Below are positions 26,380 through 35,619 of a stretch of DNA of 45,813 bases, piece after piece (position 1 is the first letter of the stretch; each line of letters starts with the position of its first letter). The DNA lies in the NCBI GenBank assembly GCA_049671305.1, contig JBATUR010000068.1:1-45813 (forward strand), given 5' to 3'. The position numbers and the translations under genes are program-made. A model generated the notes under the pieces. It searched no databases. It was not told where the DNA came from and worked only from the letters and a program-made list of their open reading frames with translations. The stretch comes from CADCTM01 sp049671305. Its GTDB lineage: Bacteria; Cyanobacteriota; Cyanobacteriia; Cyanobacteriales; Coleofasciculaceae.

Positions 26380-27947
26380 GTATTGCTGCTTGGATTACCA
26401 AATCAATTTTAGATAAATTGCAAGTTTCAGAAAACTCTAATTTAAAATATTCCAGCTCGGTTTTTTTCACTTACTTATTAAAACAGATGACAGGACAAAA
26501 CAAAAGTTTATTTATTTTATGGTTCATCCCCTTATTAGCTTTTTGCTGTTTGTTAGGTTTCTATTTTGGGGATTTAATTAGTTTTATTACTGTCTCTATT
26601 CCTTACTTAAATTTTTATTATCTTTTAGCTATTTCTTTATTAAGTATTCTCTTTATCGAGGCTTTTATTAAAAGAAATCTAATCTGGAAAGTTCCAGCGC
26701 TTCTTGTTTATGTCACTGTTGCACTATGGTATTTAACGGAGCCAGTATATAGCCCGGAGAACTTAACTAAATTTTCACAAGAGACTTTAGAAAATAGTTA
26801 TCTGCAAATCACCTTATTTCTTGGTGCTTTTAGATTTTTTGTTCCGCAATTATCGAGAAAAATTGTTTCAACGAATTCATCAGATCAGGCGAGAATATTA
26901 ACAACATCCATTGACCCAGCTAGACTTTTAACTTACTTGTCAGTTATATGGCTAGTTCTATTAACATATGGCATTAGTCGTGAGAATGGAGATATTTTCG
27001 CTGCCTTGTTTCCAATTAACTCTCGCACGGGTGGACATATGTGGGGAAGAGCAGCAGGTGCAGCGGCTGGAGCTAGCGGCTTTCTCGTCTCTTCTGCTTC
27101 ATACATTTACCTTTTGGTGTGTTCTTTTTTTGGAATTCTCTTAGTCTTACAAAAGCGGTATAGCGTAAAACTTATTAATTTAGTCTTGATTTTCATTTCC
27201 TGGCCCTATTTTATCTTAATGGGTGCTCGTAATCTCTTTTTAGCAGTTGTTTTACCTACAATATTTAGCTATGCTCTAATATCCAAGCATAAGTGGTGGA
27301 TAAAAGTTATTATTTTAGGCTCTATGTTTATAGCTATAAGTTATATATTGACTTTAATAATTGCTTATAGAAATGTCGGCTTTGCTTCCTTACTAAACGG
27401 AACTAGCCAGACTACAAATTCAATTTCACAGCAGAAGCAGTATGGTTTAAATATGCTGGAAGAACTTAGCTACATCAATAGTTTTTACCAACAAGGAATT
27501 TTACATATCAATTATGGAAGCGATTATCTAGCGCAGTCTCTCAACTTTGTTCCCCGCGCAATCTGGCCCGGTAAGCCTCTTCTTGGCATTGAATATGCTA
27601 TTGCACGTGGATTTGCAGATAGTACTAAAGATATTGGGGTTTTTGCCACTATATCAACCGGATTGATTGGTCAAGGGCTGATTAATTTTGGTCCTTACAT
27701 TGGTCCATTAGCCCCAGCATTCTTAATGGCTTCATGGGCAGCCTTTTTAGCTAGGCTATGGAGCCAGCGTCAGTCACCTCTGCGCCTTTGTCTTTTTCTT
27801 GCTGCTTTGGGAATTACCTTAAACCTCGGACGAGAAATTACATTACTTGTACTTTGGCCCATCGTATTTGGATATGCTTTAGTACGTTTTTTAGAAAATC
27901 TCAATAAGAAAAAATTACGAGCTAGGGAATTAAATTATTACTCATGA
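26376..27947 (+). CDS. O-antigen polymerase-like membrane protein (Wzy type)
   Basis: A 523-residue, very hydrophobic, AT-rich gene product with about twelve membrane segments. Loops with RNVGFASLLNGTSQ and the segment NFVPRAIWPGKPLLG followed by GLIGQGLINFGPYIGPL recall Wzy/oligosaccharide repeat-unit polymerases. The TTG at 26376 overlaps the preceding stop by 4 bases; the first ATG in frame is at 26487, just before the first membrane segment, and may be the true start. It is the second polymerase/ligase-like protein in the window, after the one at the left edge. Confidence 0.78.
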   Translation: MSIAAWITKSILDKLQVSENSNLKYSSSVFFTYLLKQMTGQNKSLFILWFIPLLAFCCLLGFYFGDLISFITVSIPYLNFYYLLAISLLSILFIEAFIKRNLIWKVPALLVYVTVALWYLTEPVYSPENLTKFSQETLENSYLQITLFLGAFRFFVPQLSRKIVSTNSSDQARILTTSIDPARLLTYLSVIWLVLLTYGISRENGDIFAALFPINSRTGGHMWGRAAGAAAGASGFLVSSASYIYLLVCSFFGILLVLQKRYSVKLINLVLIFISWPYFILMGARNLFLAVVLPTIFSYALISKHKWWIKVIILGSMFIAISYILTLIIAYRNVGFASLLNGTSQTTNSISQQKQYGLNMLEELSYINSFYQQGILHINYGSDYLAQSLNFVPRAIWPGKPLLGIEYAIARGFADSTKDIGVFATISTGLIGQGLINFGPYIGPLAPAFLMASWAAFLARLWSQRQSPLRLCLFLAALGITLNLGREITLLVLWPIVFGYALVRFLENLNKKKLRARELNYYS

Positions 27948-29074
27948 CTTGCATTGCAATACTTTTTACGAGTTATGGTCCTTATCACATAGCTCGACTA
28001 GCCAGTTTTTACAATCACTATAACCAATTAGGTGTGAACATAGTTGGGCTTGAATTAGCACGCCACGAAGCTGAGTATGCTTGGCAGGCTCAAGTTGAAG
28101 AACTTCCTTTTAAAGTTATCTCTGTCATTGAAAAACAGCAACTTGAAGAGGTAAGTTTAACTCAATTATTGCGACAACTCTATGCTGTCCTATCTCAACT
28201 TAAGCCCGATATTATCGTAATAGCTGGTTATGCTAGACCTGCGATGCTGGCAACGCTTCTGTGGTGTCTTGGAAACCAAAAACCTAGGGTTCTTCTTTCT
28301 GCAACTAAGAAAGATGATGCACCTCGTTCTTGGTGGAGTGAAATGCTCAAAAAATGGATACTCAAACAGTACAAAGCAGCACTTGTAGGAGGACAACCTC
28401 AAAAGCGTTACTTAGTTGAATTAGGTATGCCTGCTGAAGCAATTTTTTTGGGCTACAATGTGGTAGGTAATGAGTCTTATCATCCCAAGAAAATCAAGTC
28501 TCTTCCTTTGCCTGTTGAGCGACCTTACTTCTTAGCAATCAATCGTTTTGTACCCAAGAAAAATCTGTTATTCCTCATCTCAGCCTATGCAGCTTATCGT
28601 CAAACCACGGGTGCTGACGCCTGGGATTTAGTACTTTGTGGTGAAGGAGTGCTACGTCCACAAATTGAGCAAAAAATTGCCGAATTTGATTTAAAAAATG
28701 TAGTTCATCTACCTGGTTTTCTCCAGCAAGATGAACTCTTACCTTACTTGGCTCATGCTCATTGCTTTATCCATGCCAGCATTCAGGAACAGTGGGGATT
28801 AGTAGTGAATGAAGCAATGGCTGCTGGATTACCGGTATTAGTCTCAAATCGTTGTGGCTGTTTTGAAGACTTAGTTATTGAAAATGTCAACGGTTTTGGC
28901 TTTGATCCAGATAATAGTCAACAATTGATAGATTTAATGCTAAAAATCAGTTCAGGAGAAACTGACTTAGCCAAGATCCGTTATGCGGCTCTTGAACATA
29001 TCCAAAAATTTTCTCCAGATTACTTTGCCCAAGGCTTAATACAGGCAGTTGAGTATGCCATAGCGCATCGTTAG
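27944..29074 (+). CDS. GT4-type glycosyltransferase
   Basis: A 376-residue GT-B enzyme. The N-terminal domain has TSYGPYHIARLASF; the donor half has FLAINRFVPKKNLLFLI near residue 198 and E-x7-E motif EQWGLVVNE near residue 282, then AMAAGLPVLVSNRCG. The GLVVNEAMAxGLPVLVS form is typical of polysaccharide-locus GT4 enzymes. The ATG overlaps the polymerase stop by 4 bases, so the pair is probably co-translated. Donor and acceptor are unknown. Confidence 0.88.
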   Translation: MTCIAILFTSYGPYHIARLASFYNHYNQLGVNIVGLELARHEAEYAWQAQVEELPFKVISVIEKQQLEEVSLTQLLRQLYAVLSQLKPDIIVIAGYARPAMLATLLWCLGNQKPRVLLSATKKDDAPRSWWSEMLKKWILKQYKAALVGGQPQKRYLVELGMPAEAIFLGYNVVGNESYHPKKIKSLPLPVERPYFLAINRFVPKKNLLFLISAYAAYRQTTGADAWDLVLCGEGVLRPQIEQKIAEFDLKNVVHLPGFLQQDELLPYLAHAHCFIHASIQEQWGLVVNEAMAAGLPVLVSNRCGCFEDLVIENVNGFGFDPDNSQQLIDLMLKISSGETDLAKIRYAALEHIQKFSPDYFAQGLIQAVEYAIAHR

Positions 29075-29174
29075 TAATAAAAAGATATTAATGAGGTAAG
29101 CAACTTGAGATCCGGATCACTAGTTAAAAGCCTAGTAAAAGTTTCTAGGAGTATATCTCTAGCATTCTCTCTGC

Positions 29175-30353
29175 ATGAAGATTTTAATCGTCGTACCTGC
29201 CCTAGGACTTGTTTATGGTGGTCCTTCTAAAATAGCAGTTGAGCTAGCTCATGCACTTGGTAACTTGGGTATAAGCGTTGATATTGTTACTACGAATGCT
29301 AACGGAGCGACTAGCTTGGATGTTCCGTTTCATACCTGGATTCCTGAAAACTCTTACCGAGTTCAATACTTTCCCTATTGCTTCGGCGACTACAAAGTTA
29401 GCTTGACTTTAACTAGATGGTTGCTTGAGCACGTTACTGATTATGATTTAGTACACACCATTGCTGTTTTCTCTTATCCTGTTTTAGCTGCTCACTGGGC
29501 TTGCCAACTTCGCCAAGTTCCCTATGTGATGAACCCTCAAGGGATGTTAGAGCCTTGGGCGCTATCTTACAAATCCGGGAAAAAGCGCTTTTATTATGCC
29601 CTATTGGAGAAACCTGCTCTTGAGCGTGCCAGTGCTATCCAAATGCTGGCATCTTCTGAAGCAGAGCGTACCAAACCTCTTAATCTTAAGTCTCCCTTGG
29701 TTATTGTTCCTAATGGAATTGATTGTCAAGACTTTGAGACGCTATCACCAGAACTCTTTTACCAGAAGTTTCCCCACACTTCTAATAAAACGCTGATTTT
29801 GTTTTTAGGTCGAATCGATCCGAAGAAAGGATTAGACTTGCTTGCCCTTGCCTTTGCCAAGGTACAGGCTCAATTTCCTCAAACGCATCTAATTGTCGCA
29901 GGGCAAGACAATATAGGATTTTTGCCAACCGCTCAAGGCTATTTTGCTGAGGTAGGATGCCTTGATAGCGTGACTTTTACGGGTATGCTTACTGGCTCTC
30001 TTAAATATGCGGCGCTTGCTGCCGCCAATGTCTATGTTGCTCCTTCCTACTCCGAAGGCTTCAGTATGTCTGTTTTAGAAGGCATGGCATCCGGATTACC
30101 TTGTGTGATTACTACTGGCTGTAATTTTCCTGAAGCAGCAGCCGTTCAAGCCGCTCATGTTGTTGATATTAATGCTGACCAAATCGCTGATGCCTTGATT
30201 GAGTGTCTGAAACATCCTCGGCAAGCAAAAGAAATGGGCGATCGCGCTCGTCAATTAATTCTTGAGCGATATACATGGACTCAAATTGCCTCCAATTTGA
30301 GCCAGGTATACACCGCAATTCTTAAACAAGTCCCCATCTCTACCTTTTCTTAA
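29175..30353 (+). CDS. GT4-type glycosyltransferase
   Basis: A 392-residue GT-B enzyme with the N-terminal loop GLVYGGPSKIAVELAHAL, donor-domain start FLGRIDPKKGLDLLALAF, and E-x7-E motif EGFSMSVLE followed by GMASGLPCVITTG. It is the paralogue of the gene at 6836, and the two have the same length. A 100-base spacer precedes it, longer than most gaps in this operon. One HIP1 octamer lies near its end. Confidence 0.9.
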   Translation: MKILIVVPALGLVYGGPSKIAVELAHALGNLGISVDIVTTNANGATSLDVPFHTWIPENSYRVQYFPYCFGDYKVSLTLTRWLLEHVTDYDLVHTIAVFSYPVLAAHWACQLRQVPYVMNPQGMLEPWALSYKSGKKRFYYALLEKPALERASAIQMLASSEAERTKPLNLKSPLVIVPNGIDCQDFETLSPELFYQKFPHTSNKTLILFLGRIDPKKGLDLLALAFAKVQAQFPQTHLIVAGQDNIGFLPTAQGYFAEVGCLDSVTFTGMLTGSLKYAALAAANVYVAPSYSEGFSMSVLEGMASGLPCVITTGCNFPEAAAVQAAHVVDINADQIADALIECLKHPRQAKEMGDRARQLILERYTWTQIASNLSQVYTAILKQVPISTFS

Positions 30354-30372
30354 CTTCACTGCTAACAAATTT

Positions 30373-31020
30373 ATGGAAACAACTGCTAGCCAATACGAAT
30401 ATTCCTATGTAAATAGTAATTTCGGACATCATCATGCTTATTTAATGTCTCCACTGTTGGAACTACTCTCTCAAGCCAAGCTACCTGGTCATGCAAAGCC
30501 ACGTGTTCTTGATCTTGGATGTGGCAACGGCAGTCTCAGCAACTTAATTGCACAACAGGGTTATGAGGTTGTGGGAGTAGAAGATTCGGACCAGGGAGTG
30601 GCAATAGCCTCTCATTGCTTTCCAGATTGCCGTTTCCTCCAAGGAAGTATTTACGATCTGCCTGATCAAGAGTGGGAAAATTCTTTTGATATTGTCCTAT
30701 CAGTTGAAGTAATTGAACACCTATTTTATCCCAAAGAGTTAGTTATATCTGCCAGAAAATACTTAAAGCCAAATGGTCGTTTAATCCTGACAACTCCCTA
30801 TCATGGCTACCTTAAAAATCTTGCACTTGCTACATCAGGTAAAATGGACAGCCATTTTACTTCACTTTGGGATGGTGGTCATATCAAGTTTTTTTCTGTA
30901 GCTACTCTTCGTCAACTGTTAGAAACAGAAAACTACACAGACCTTCAATTTAGGTTTTCCGGTAGAGTTCCATTTCTTTGGAAATCAATGCTATGTTCTA
31001 GTTCGCCACTAAAGAATTAA
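30373..31020 (+). CDS. SAM-dependent methyltransferase (UbiG-like fold)
   Basis: A 215-residue class I methyltransferase: RVLDLGCGNGSLSNLIAQQG (motif I), VVGVEDSD (motif II acidic), DIVLSVEVIEHLFYP, and YLKPNGRLILTTPYHG. It lies 19 bases after the glycosyltransferase stop. Similar enzymes in polysaccharide loci probably methylate sugars. The ATG is preceded by no clear ribosome site, as for most genes of this operon. Confidence 0.85.
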   Translation: METTASQYEYSYVNSNFGHHHAYLMSPLLELLSQAKLPGHAKPRVLDLGCGNGSLSNLIAQQGYEVVGVEDSDQGVAIASHCFPDCRFLQGSIYDLPDQEWENSFDIVLSVEVIEHLFYPKELVISARKYLKPNGRLILTTPYHGYLKNLALATSGKMDSHFTSLWDGGHIKFFSVATLRQLLETENYTDLQFRFSGRVPFLWKSMLCSSSPLKN

Positions 31021-31101
31021 ACTTCAATAATTAACAAATCCGGATAGTTGAGAGTGAGTTGGTATGTATTAGTGTATTGCTGCAAAAGTGAAGCGCACTC
31101 A

Positions 31102-31944
31102 ATGCTTGAAGAAGTTACTCCTCTCATCCTCACTTTCAATGAATCTCCTAATATAGACCGGACACTTCAGCATTTGACTTGGGCAAAAACAATTATCGTC
31201 ATTGATAGCTTCAGTACTGATACAACTCTAGAAATTTTACAGTCTTATCCTCAAGTTCAGATATTTCAGCGTAAGTTTGACACGTTTGCTAATCAATGTA
31301 ACTACGGTTTAGAGCAAGTTAAAACCGAGTGGGTTCTTTCACTTGATGCTGATTACCTAGTTACTGATGAATTAATTGCTGAAATTGATGTACCAAAAGA
31401 TTCGCTAGTAGATGGCTACTTTGCTAGGTTTAAGTATTGTGTTTTTGGTAAGCCGCTTCGCGCTACATTGCTTCCCCCTCGCCAAGTTCTATTTAGAAAA
31501 GAAAAAGCCATTTATATTGATGATGGTCATGCACATCGGCTGCAGATAAATGGACAGTCTGCTATGCTTTCCTCTTATATTCATCACGATGATCGCAAAC
31601 CTCTAAGCCGTTGGCTATGGGCGCAAGACCGATACATGATTATTGAAGCCAAAAAATTATTAGAGACACCGGATAGTAAGCTGAGTTTTGGCGATCGCAT
31701 CCGGCGGCAACAAATTCTTGCTCCCTTTGTAATTTTGTTTTATTGCTTAATCCTCAACAAAGGCATTCTAGATGGCTGGGCTGGGTGGTATTATGCCTTT
31801 CAAAGAATGCTAGCCGAAATTTTGCTCTCGATTCGTTTAATAGAAACACAGAGATTGCACCAATACACTAATAAGAGCGGAATTGAGGCAGAGATTCCGG
31901 CAACTCCTCTTGCTAAGGGCAGTGAGCAATTGACACAGGCTTAA
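31102..31944 (+). CDS. GT2 family glycosyltransferase (WaaE/KdtX-like)
   Basis: A protein of about 280 residues with PLILTFNESPNIDRTL, IVIDSFSTDTT and the metal site LSLDADY, followed by a stretch on LPPRQVLFRKEKAIY and a hydrophobic C-terminal segment (FVILFYCLILNKGILDG). This arrangement matches WaaE/KdtX-like beta-glycosyltransferases. ATG 31102 gives the family start MLEEVTPLILTFNE; a TTG at 31048 would add 18 unrelated residues. It is the last gene before the putative operon terminator. Confidence 0.85.
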   Translation: MLEEVTPLILTFNESPNIDRTLQHLTWAKTIIVIDSFSTDTTLEILQSYPQVQIFQRKFDTFANQCNYGLEQVKTEWVLSLDADYLVTDELIAEIDVPKDSLVDGYFARFKYCVFGKPLRATLLPPRQVLFRKEKAIYIDDGHAHRLQINGQSAMLSSYIHHDDRKPLSRWLWAQDRYMIIEAKKLLETPDSKLSFGDRIRRQQILAPFVILFYCLILNKGILDGWAGWYYAFQRMLAEILLSIRLIETQRLHQYTNKSGIEAEIPATPLAKGSEQLTQA

Positions 31945-31969
31945 ATCTCTCTTTCTTCTCTAGAAGCTA

Positions 31970-32011
31970 GTCAGTCCTCAAGGGGTAAGGGCTGACACTA
32001 CTCTTATTTTT
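31970..32011 (+). terminator. probable rho-independent terminator of the polysaccharide operon
   Basis: Nine-base arms GTCAGTCCT (31970-31978) and AGGGCTGAC (31988-31996), with one G-T pair and a 9-base loop, are followed by a T-rich stretch ending in ATTTTT (to 32011). It stands 26 bases after the last glycosyltransferase stop. Confidence 0.55.
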
Positions 32012-32076
32012 GGGCATAATGTTGGCGGCGCCGTGAAGCCTTTCATTAACCTTTAATGCCTCTACCAAAGTAGCCA

Positions 32077-32643
32077 ATGAAGCTTTTTTGTCCCAAAGGG
32101 AAATGCTTTTTGGGTTTAGTCAGTTGTGTCCTACTACTGCTAGCCTTCATCCCCGTCCGACTGGCGATCGCTTATTTCCAATCCCCCACCCCCCAAGCTA
32201 TCCTAACTTTGGGTGGTGGCGGCGACAGAGAACCCTACACAGCCCATTTTGCCAAAAACTTCCCCGACCTCCCAATTTGGGTTTCCTCTGGACAGCCGCC
32301 CCAGCTAGCGCGTCAGATCTTTCGATCAGTTGGCGTCCCAGACACACAGGTACATTTCGACCGCCGCGCCGTTGATACTGTCACCAACTTCACTTCCTTA
32401 GTTGCCGACCTCAAAAGCCAAAATATCGATCACATTTATCTAATCACCTCTGACTTTCATATAAGACGAGCCAAAGCGATCGCCTTTCTGGTTCTTGGCA
32501 GCAGAGGTATCGCCTTCACTCCCGTAGCCATTCCCACCCAACAGCCCCATGAAACTTGGACTCGTGTACTACGTGATTTTGGTCGCGCTTTCCTCTGGCT
32601 ATTTACAGGTCGTACAGGCGCCAGCTTAAACCCTAACCGTTAA
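32077..32643 (+). CDS. DUF218/YdcF-SanA family membrane-anchored protein
   Basis: A 188-residue protein. One N-terminal membrane segment (about residues 10-32) is followed by an ElyC/SanA/YdcF-like domain: QAILTLGGGGDRE, IWVSSGQ, DTVTNFTSLV and the conserved YLITSDFHIRRAKAI. The domain probably lies outside the cytoplasm. SanA/ElyC relatives affect envelope and lipid-carrier metabolism; the biochemical activity is unsettled. It ends 9 bases before the UPF0182 stop on the other strand. Two HIP1 octamers are present. Confidence 0.82.
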   Translation: MKLFCPKGKCFLGLVSCVLLLLAFIPVRLAIAYFQSPTPQAILTLGGGGDREPYTAHFAKNFPDLPIWVSSGQPPQLARQIFRSVGVPDTQVHFDRRAVDTVTNFTSLVADLKSQNIDHIYLITSDFHIRRAKAIAFLVLGSRGIAFTPVAIPTQQPHETWTRVLRDFGRAFLWLFTGRTGASLNPNR

Positions 32644-32652
32644 CAAAACAGA

Positions 32653-35541
32653 TCAATCTACATCTACTGGGCGAACAATGGGCGGCGTCGTTGGCTGATT
32701 TTCCTTAAAAATAGTTTGCAGCGCTTCTTCCAAAGTTTCCGCCATCACAATCTTGTTTTCATAAGCAACAATTACCCGCACCAACGTCGGCAAACTATTA
32801 CGTTCTGCCTCTAAATAAAGCGGTTCCACATAAAGCAAAGAACGCTCAATAGGAATTACTAATAAATTTCCTTGAACCACCCGTGAACCTTCCCGATTCC
32901 ACAAACTAATCTGCTGGGAAATGACTGGATCTTGATTAATTCGTGCCTCAATTTGCTCAGTTCCATAAACCAATTCTTGCTTAGGAAACCGATAAAGTAA
33001 TAGCTTACCGTAATTTTTTCCATCCGAACGAGCAGCCAACCAAGCAATTAAATTATTACGTTTAGTCGGCGTAAAAGGATGTAGTAAAACAAATTCTTCT
33101 GCCTTCTCAGTCGGCAACTTCATAATCAAATAATACGGCTTCACTGGTTGAGATTTGTTGCCATAAATTTCATTAGGAATCTGCCACTGATCTTCCCGGT
33201 TATAAAATACCTGGGGATCGATCATGTGATAAGTCAGTAATCGTTCCGACTGTACACTAAATAAATCTTCTGGATAACGGATATGCTTACGCAAAGCCTC
33301 TGGCATGGCATCTATTTGTTTAAATAGTCCAGGAAAAATCTTTTGCCAACTATTAATAATCGGATCTTTAGGATCAGCAACGTAAAAACTAACATCTCCG
33401 TTGTAGGCATCAACTACAACTTTGACACAATTACGGATGTAGTTAAATTGATGTTGACCAGGGTCAGAATAAGGATAACGATTGCTTATTGTATAGGCAT
33501 CGACCATCCAATAAAGAAAATTTTGATTATTTTTATCTTCTGATTTCCTATTATCTGCTACAACTAAATACGGGTCTCTGTCATAGCGCAAAAAGGGCGC
33601 AATTTCCCGAATTCTTTGGTTAATATTACGGCGAAATAGTAATTTGGTGCTAGGTGTAAAGTTGTTTGTAAAAACCATAGGCCAGTCTTTTAGTGCCTGG
33701 GCAAATACTAGCCGTTTCCACCAAGATTTAATCGCCACACCGCCTTTACCATCATAGACATTATAGGCATTATCATTACCACTTGGATAGTCAAATTCCT
33801 GAACATTAGTTGAGGTCATTACATAAGTATCCGCAAGTTCTCCGTAATAAATTCGTGGGATACCAATCGGAATGCTAGAACGAATATTTTCATTAGCTGT
33901 TTGTAATGCCTTATTGTCATCGGCACTGCTACTCGTACCAATATCTTTAACAAAATAATCTGGCAGTCCACCAGGTGCAACTGTGTTGACAGGACTAAGA
34001 GTAAAGCCATAACCATGAGTATAAATTAAGTGTTTATTAATCCAGGTTTGTGCCTCTTGTGGAACAGCATTATAATCCAATTCTCGCGCGCTAATAATTA
34101 CTTGTTGGTCTTGTTTGCCAAGATCCGTTTGAATCGTATAACGGTCAATGTCGGCGTCAAAAAACTTATAATAAAGTCGAATTTGTTGCAGTTGGCGATT
34201 TGTTTCTAGTAGTGGGCGAGTATCCCAAAGACGGATATTGCGTATGGTGAGGTCGTTTGCTTGGATATCAGCTTGAGTAAGTTTTCCTTGGGGATCAAAA
34301 GTTTTAACCTCAATATTATTCAAATCAAAGGCGGCTCTTGTAAAGTCAATACTACGCTTAAGGTAGGGTCTTTCTCTTGCTAGTTCATTGGGTTGTACAA
34401 CTAGACGTTGTATTGCCGTTGTTAATACAATATTCGCTATAATGAACAACAAAAAATATAATACAAAACCCCGCAAGGGCAGCCATAATTTTTGGGAATA
34501 AAAAATAGCTTCCCACAATAATAAGAGAGCAGCGAGTAAAGCTAAAACACTGAGAGTAAGATCAACAGGTAACTGTACTTTAATATCGGTATATCCTGCA
34601 CCATAAACACTGCCGTTTGTCAAATAAAGTAGTTGATAACGATGTAGCCAGTAATGAACTGCCGTTGTTAGAGCAACGAGGCTACTGAGTCCGTATAAAT
34701 GACGTAATTGAGCTTGAGAAAAGCCGGGAAATTTGCCGTTAGAAAGGCTATTTCCTGACAGCAAATAACTGAGACTTACAGCAGCTAATGCAAAAATCAA
34801 TAGGGAACCTAACCAAAATTCTAATAGTTGCCAAAACGGGAAGCTAAAGACATAAAAGCTCAAATCATGTCCAAATACTGGCTCAACGCTATTAAAGGCT
34901 GTAGGAGTAATGTATTGTAAAATTCTGCCCCAGTTACCTGATATGACAAACCCAAAAAATAACGAGAGCAAAAAGGCGATCGCATTTAACCAAAATTGGT
35001 GATTGACAATTATCACAATTGTCACTCCCACCAGCACAGGCAACTGCCAAAAACTGTCTTGCCAGGAAAATAATTGCCGTAGAAATGCCTCATCCCAAAG
35101 AGACGGTATTAGGGGCATGACACTCTCGCTGTGCCACATTGTGCCGACAATTTTGCCATACTGCAGTAACATGATCCCAACTAGCAAGCTGAGTCCAATT
35201 ACCAGGGGTAAAAGTGATGCCAAAGCTAGTTCATTTCGCGATTTAGGCAATCTCAACTTGCTCTCTGATTTTCCTGGCAACTGCGAAAATGAACCTTCTA
35301 TCTTACTTGCTGATTCTTGATACTTCAGCCGATTTGCTAACCAAATGTTACCGCCTAAATACCCCGCAGATATCGTCCAAACAACTACCCATAAAAGCAT
35401 CTGAGTTTCAAAGCGCTTGAAAAATACAGCTAGATAACCAAGTTCTTGAAACCAGAAAATTTCTGCTAATAAACGAGATAACAAATCCCAAATTAGCAAG
35501 ACACCTAGTAGCATTAAAAATCGTAAAATTAGTTTAGTCAT
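32653..35541 (-). CDS. UPF0182 family large membrane protein
   Basis: A 962-residue protein. About seven membrane segments occupy the first 380 residues; the rest is a large, mostly soluble domain with YDRDPYLVVAD, WMVDAYTISNRYPYSD and RNCVKVVVDAYNGDVSFYV, hallmarks of UPF0182 (COG1615). The function of the family is unknown; it is widespread in cyanobacteria and actinobacteria. It lies downstream of hemA in the same direction with a 71-base gap holding heptamer-like repeats, so transcription from hemA may reach it. Confidence 0.93.
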   Translation of the reverse strand: MTKLILRFLMLLGVLLIWDLLSRLLAEIFWFQELGYLAVFFKRFETQMLLWVVVWTISAGYLGGNIWLANRLKYQESASKIEGSFSQLPGKSESKLRLPKSRNELALASLLPLVIGLSLLVGIMLLQYGKIVGTMWHSESVMPLIPSLWDEAFLRQLFSWQDSFWQLPVLVGVTIVIIVNHQFWLNAIAFLLSLFFGFVISGNWGRILQYITPTAFNSVEPVFGHDLSFYVFSFPFWQLLEFWLGSLLIFALAAVSLSYLLSGNSLSNGKFPGFSQAQLRHLYGLSSLVALTTAVHYWLHRYQLLYLTNGSVYGAGYTDIKVQLPVDLTLSVLALLAALLLLWEAIFYSQKLWLPLRGFVLYFLLFIIANIVLTTAIQRLVVQPNELARERPYLKRSIDFTRAAFDLNNIEVKTFDPQGKLTQADIQANDLTIRNIRLWDTRPLLETNRQLQQIRLYYKFFDADIDRYTIQTDLGKQDQQVIISARELDYNAVPQEAQTWINKHLIYTHGYGFTLSPVNTVAPGGLPDYFVKDIGTSSSADDNKALQTANENIRSSIPIGIPRIYYGELADTYVMTSTNVQEFDYPSGNDNAYNVYDGKGGVAIKSWWKRLVFAQALKDWPMVFTNNFTPSTKLLFRRNINQRIREIAPFLRYDRDPYLVVADNRKSEDKNNQNFLYWMVDAYTISNRYPYSDPGQHQFNYIRNCVKVVVDAYNGDVSFYVADPKDPIINSWQKIFPGLFKQIDAMPEALRKHIRYPEDLFSVQSERLLTYHMIDPQVFYNREDQWQIPNEIYGNKSQPVKPYYLIMKLPTEKAEEFVLLHPFTPTKRNNLIAWLAARSDGKNYGKLLLYRFPKQELVYGTEQIEARINQDPVISQQISLWNREGSRVVQGNLLVIPIERSLLYVEPLYLEAERNSLPTLVRVIVAYENKIVMAETLEEALQTIFKENQPTTPPIVRPVDVD

Positions 35542-35586
35542 TAGTTTTAGTTGTGGGGTCTAATTAAATAAAACTTTGTCTTCTTT

Positions 35587-35619
35587 ACTAATAACTAATG
35601 ACTAACAAATAACTAACTA
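35587..35619. repeat. short degenerate heptamer repeat (ACTAAYR)
   Basis: ACTAATA, ACTAATG and ACTAACA stand head to tail at 35587-35607, then degenerate copies run into the hemA stop. This resembles the short tandem heptanucleotide repeats common between cyanobacterial genes. Confidence 0.5.

Noticed and set aside
1..32011. Insertion sequences bounding the polysaccharide locus
   Set aside because: No transposase frame was found. Only the inverted repeats at 11300/14050 were seen, and they carry no transposase.
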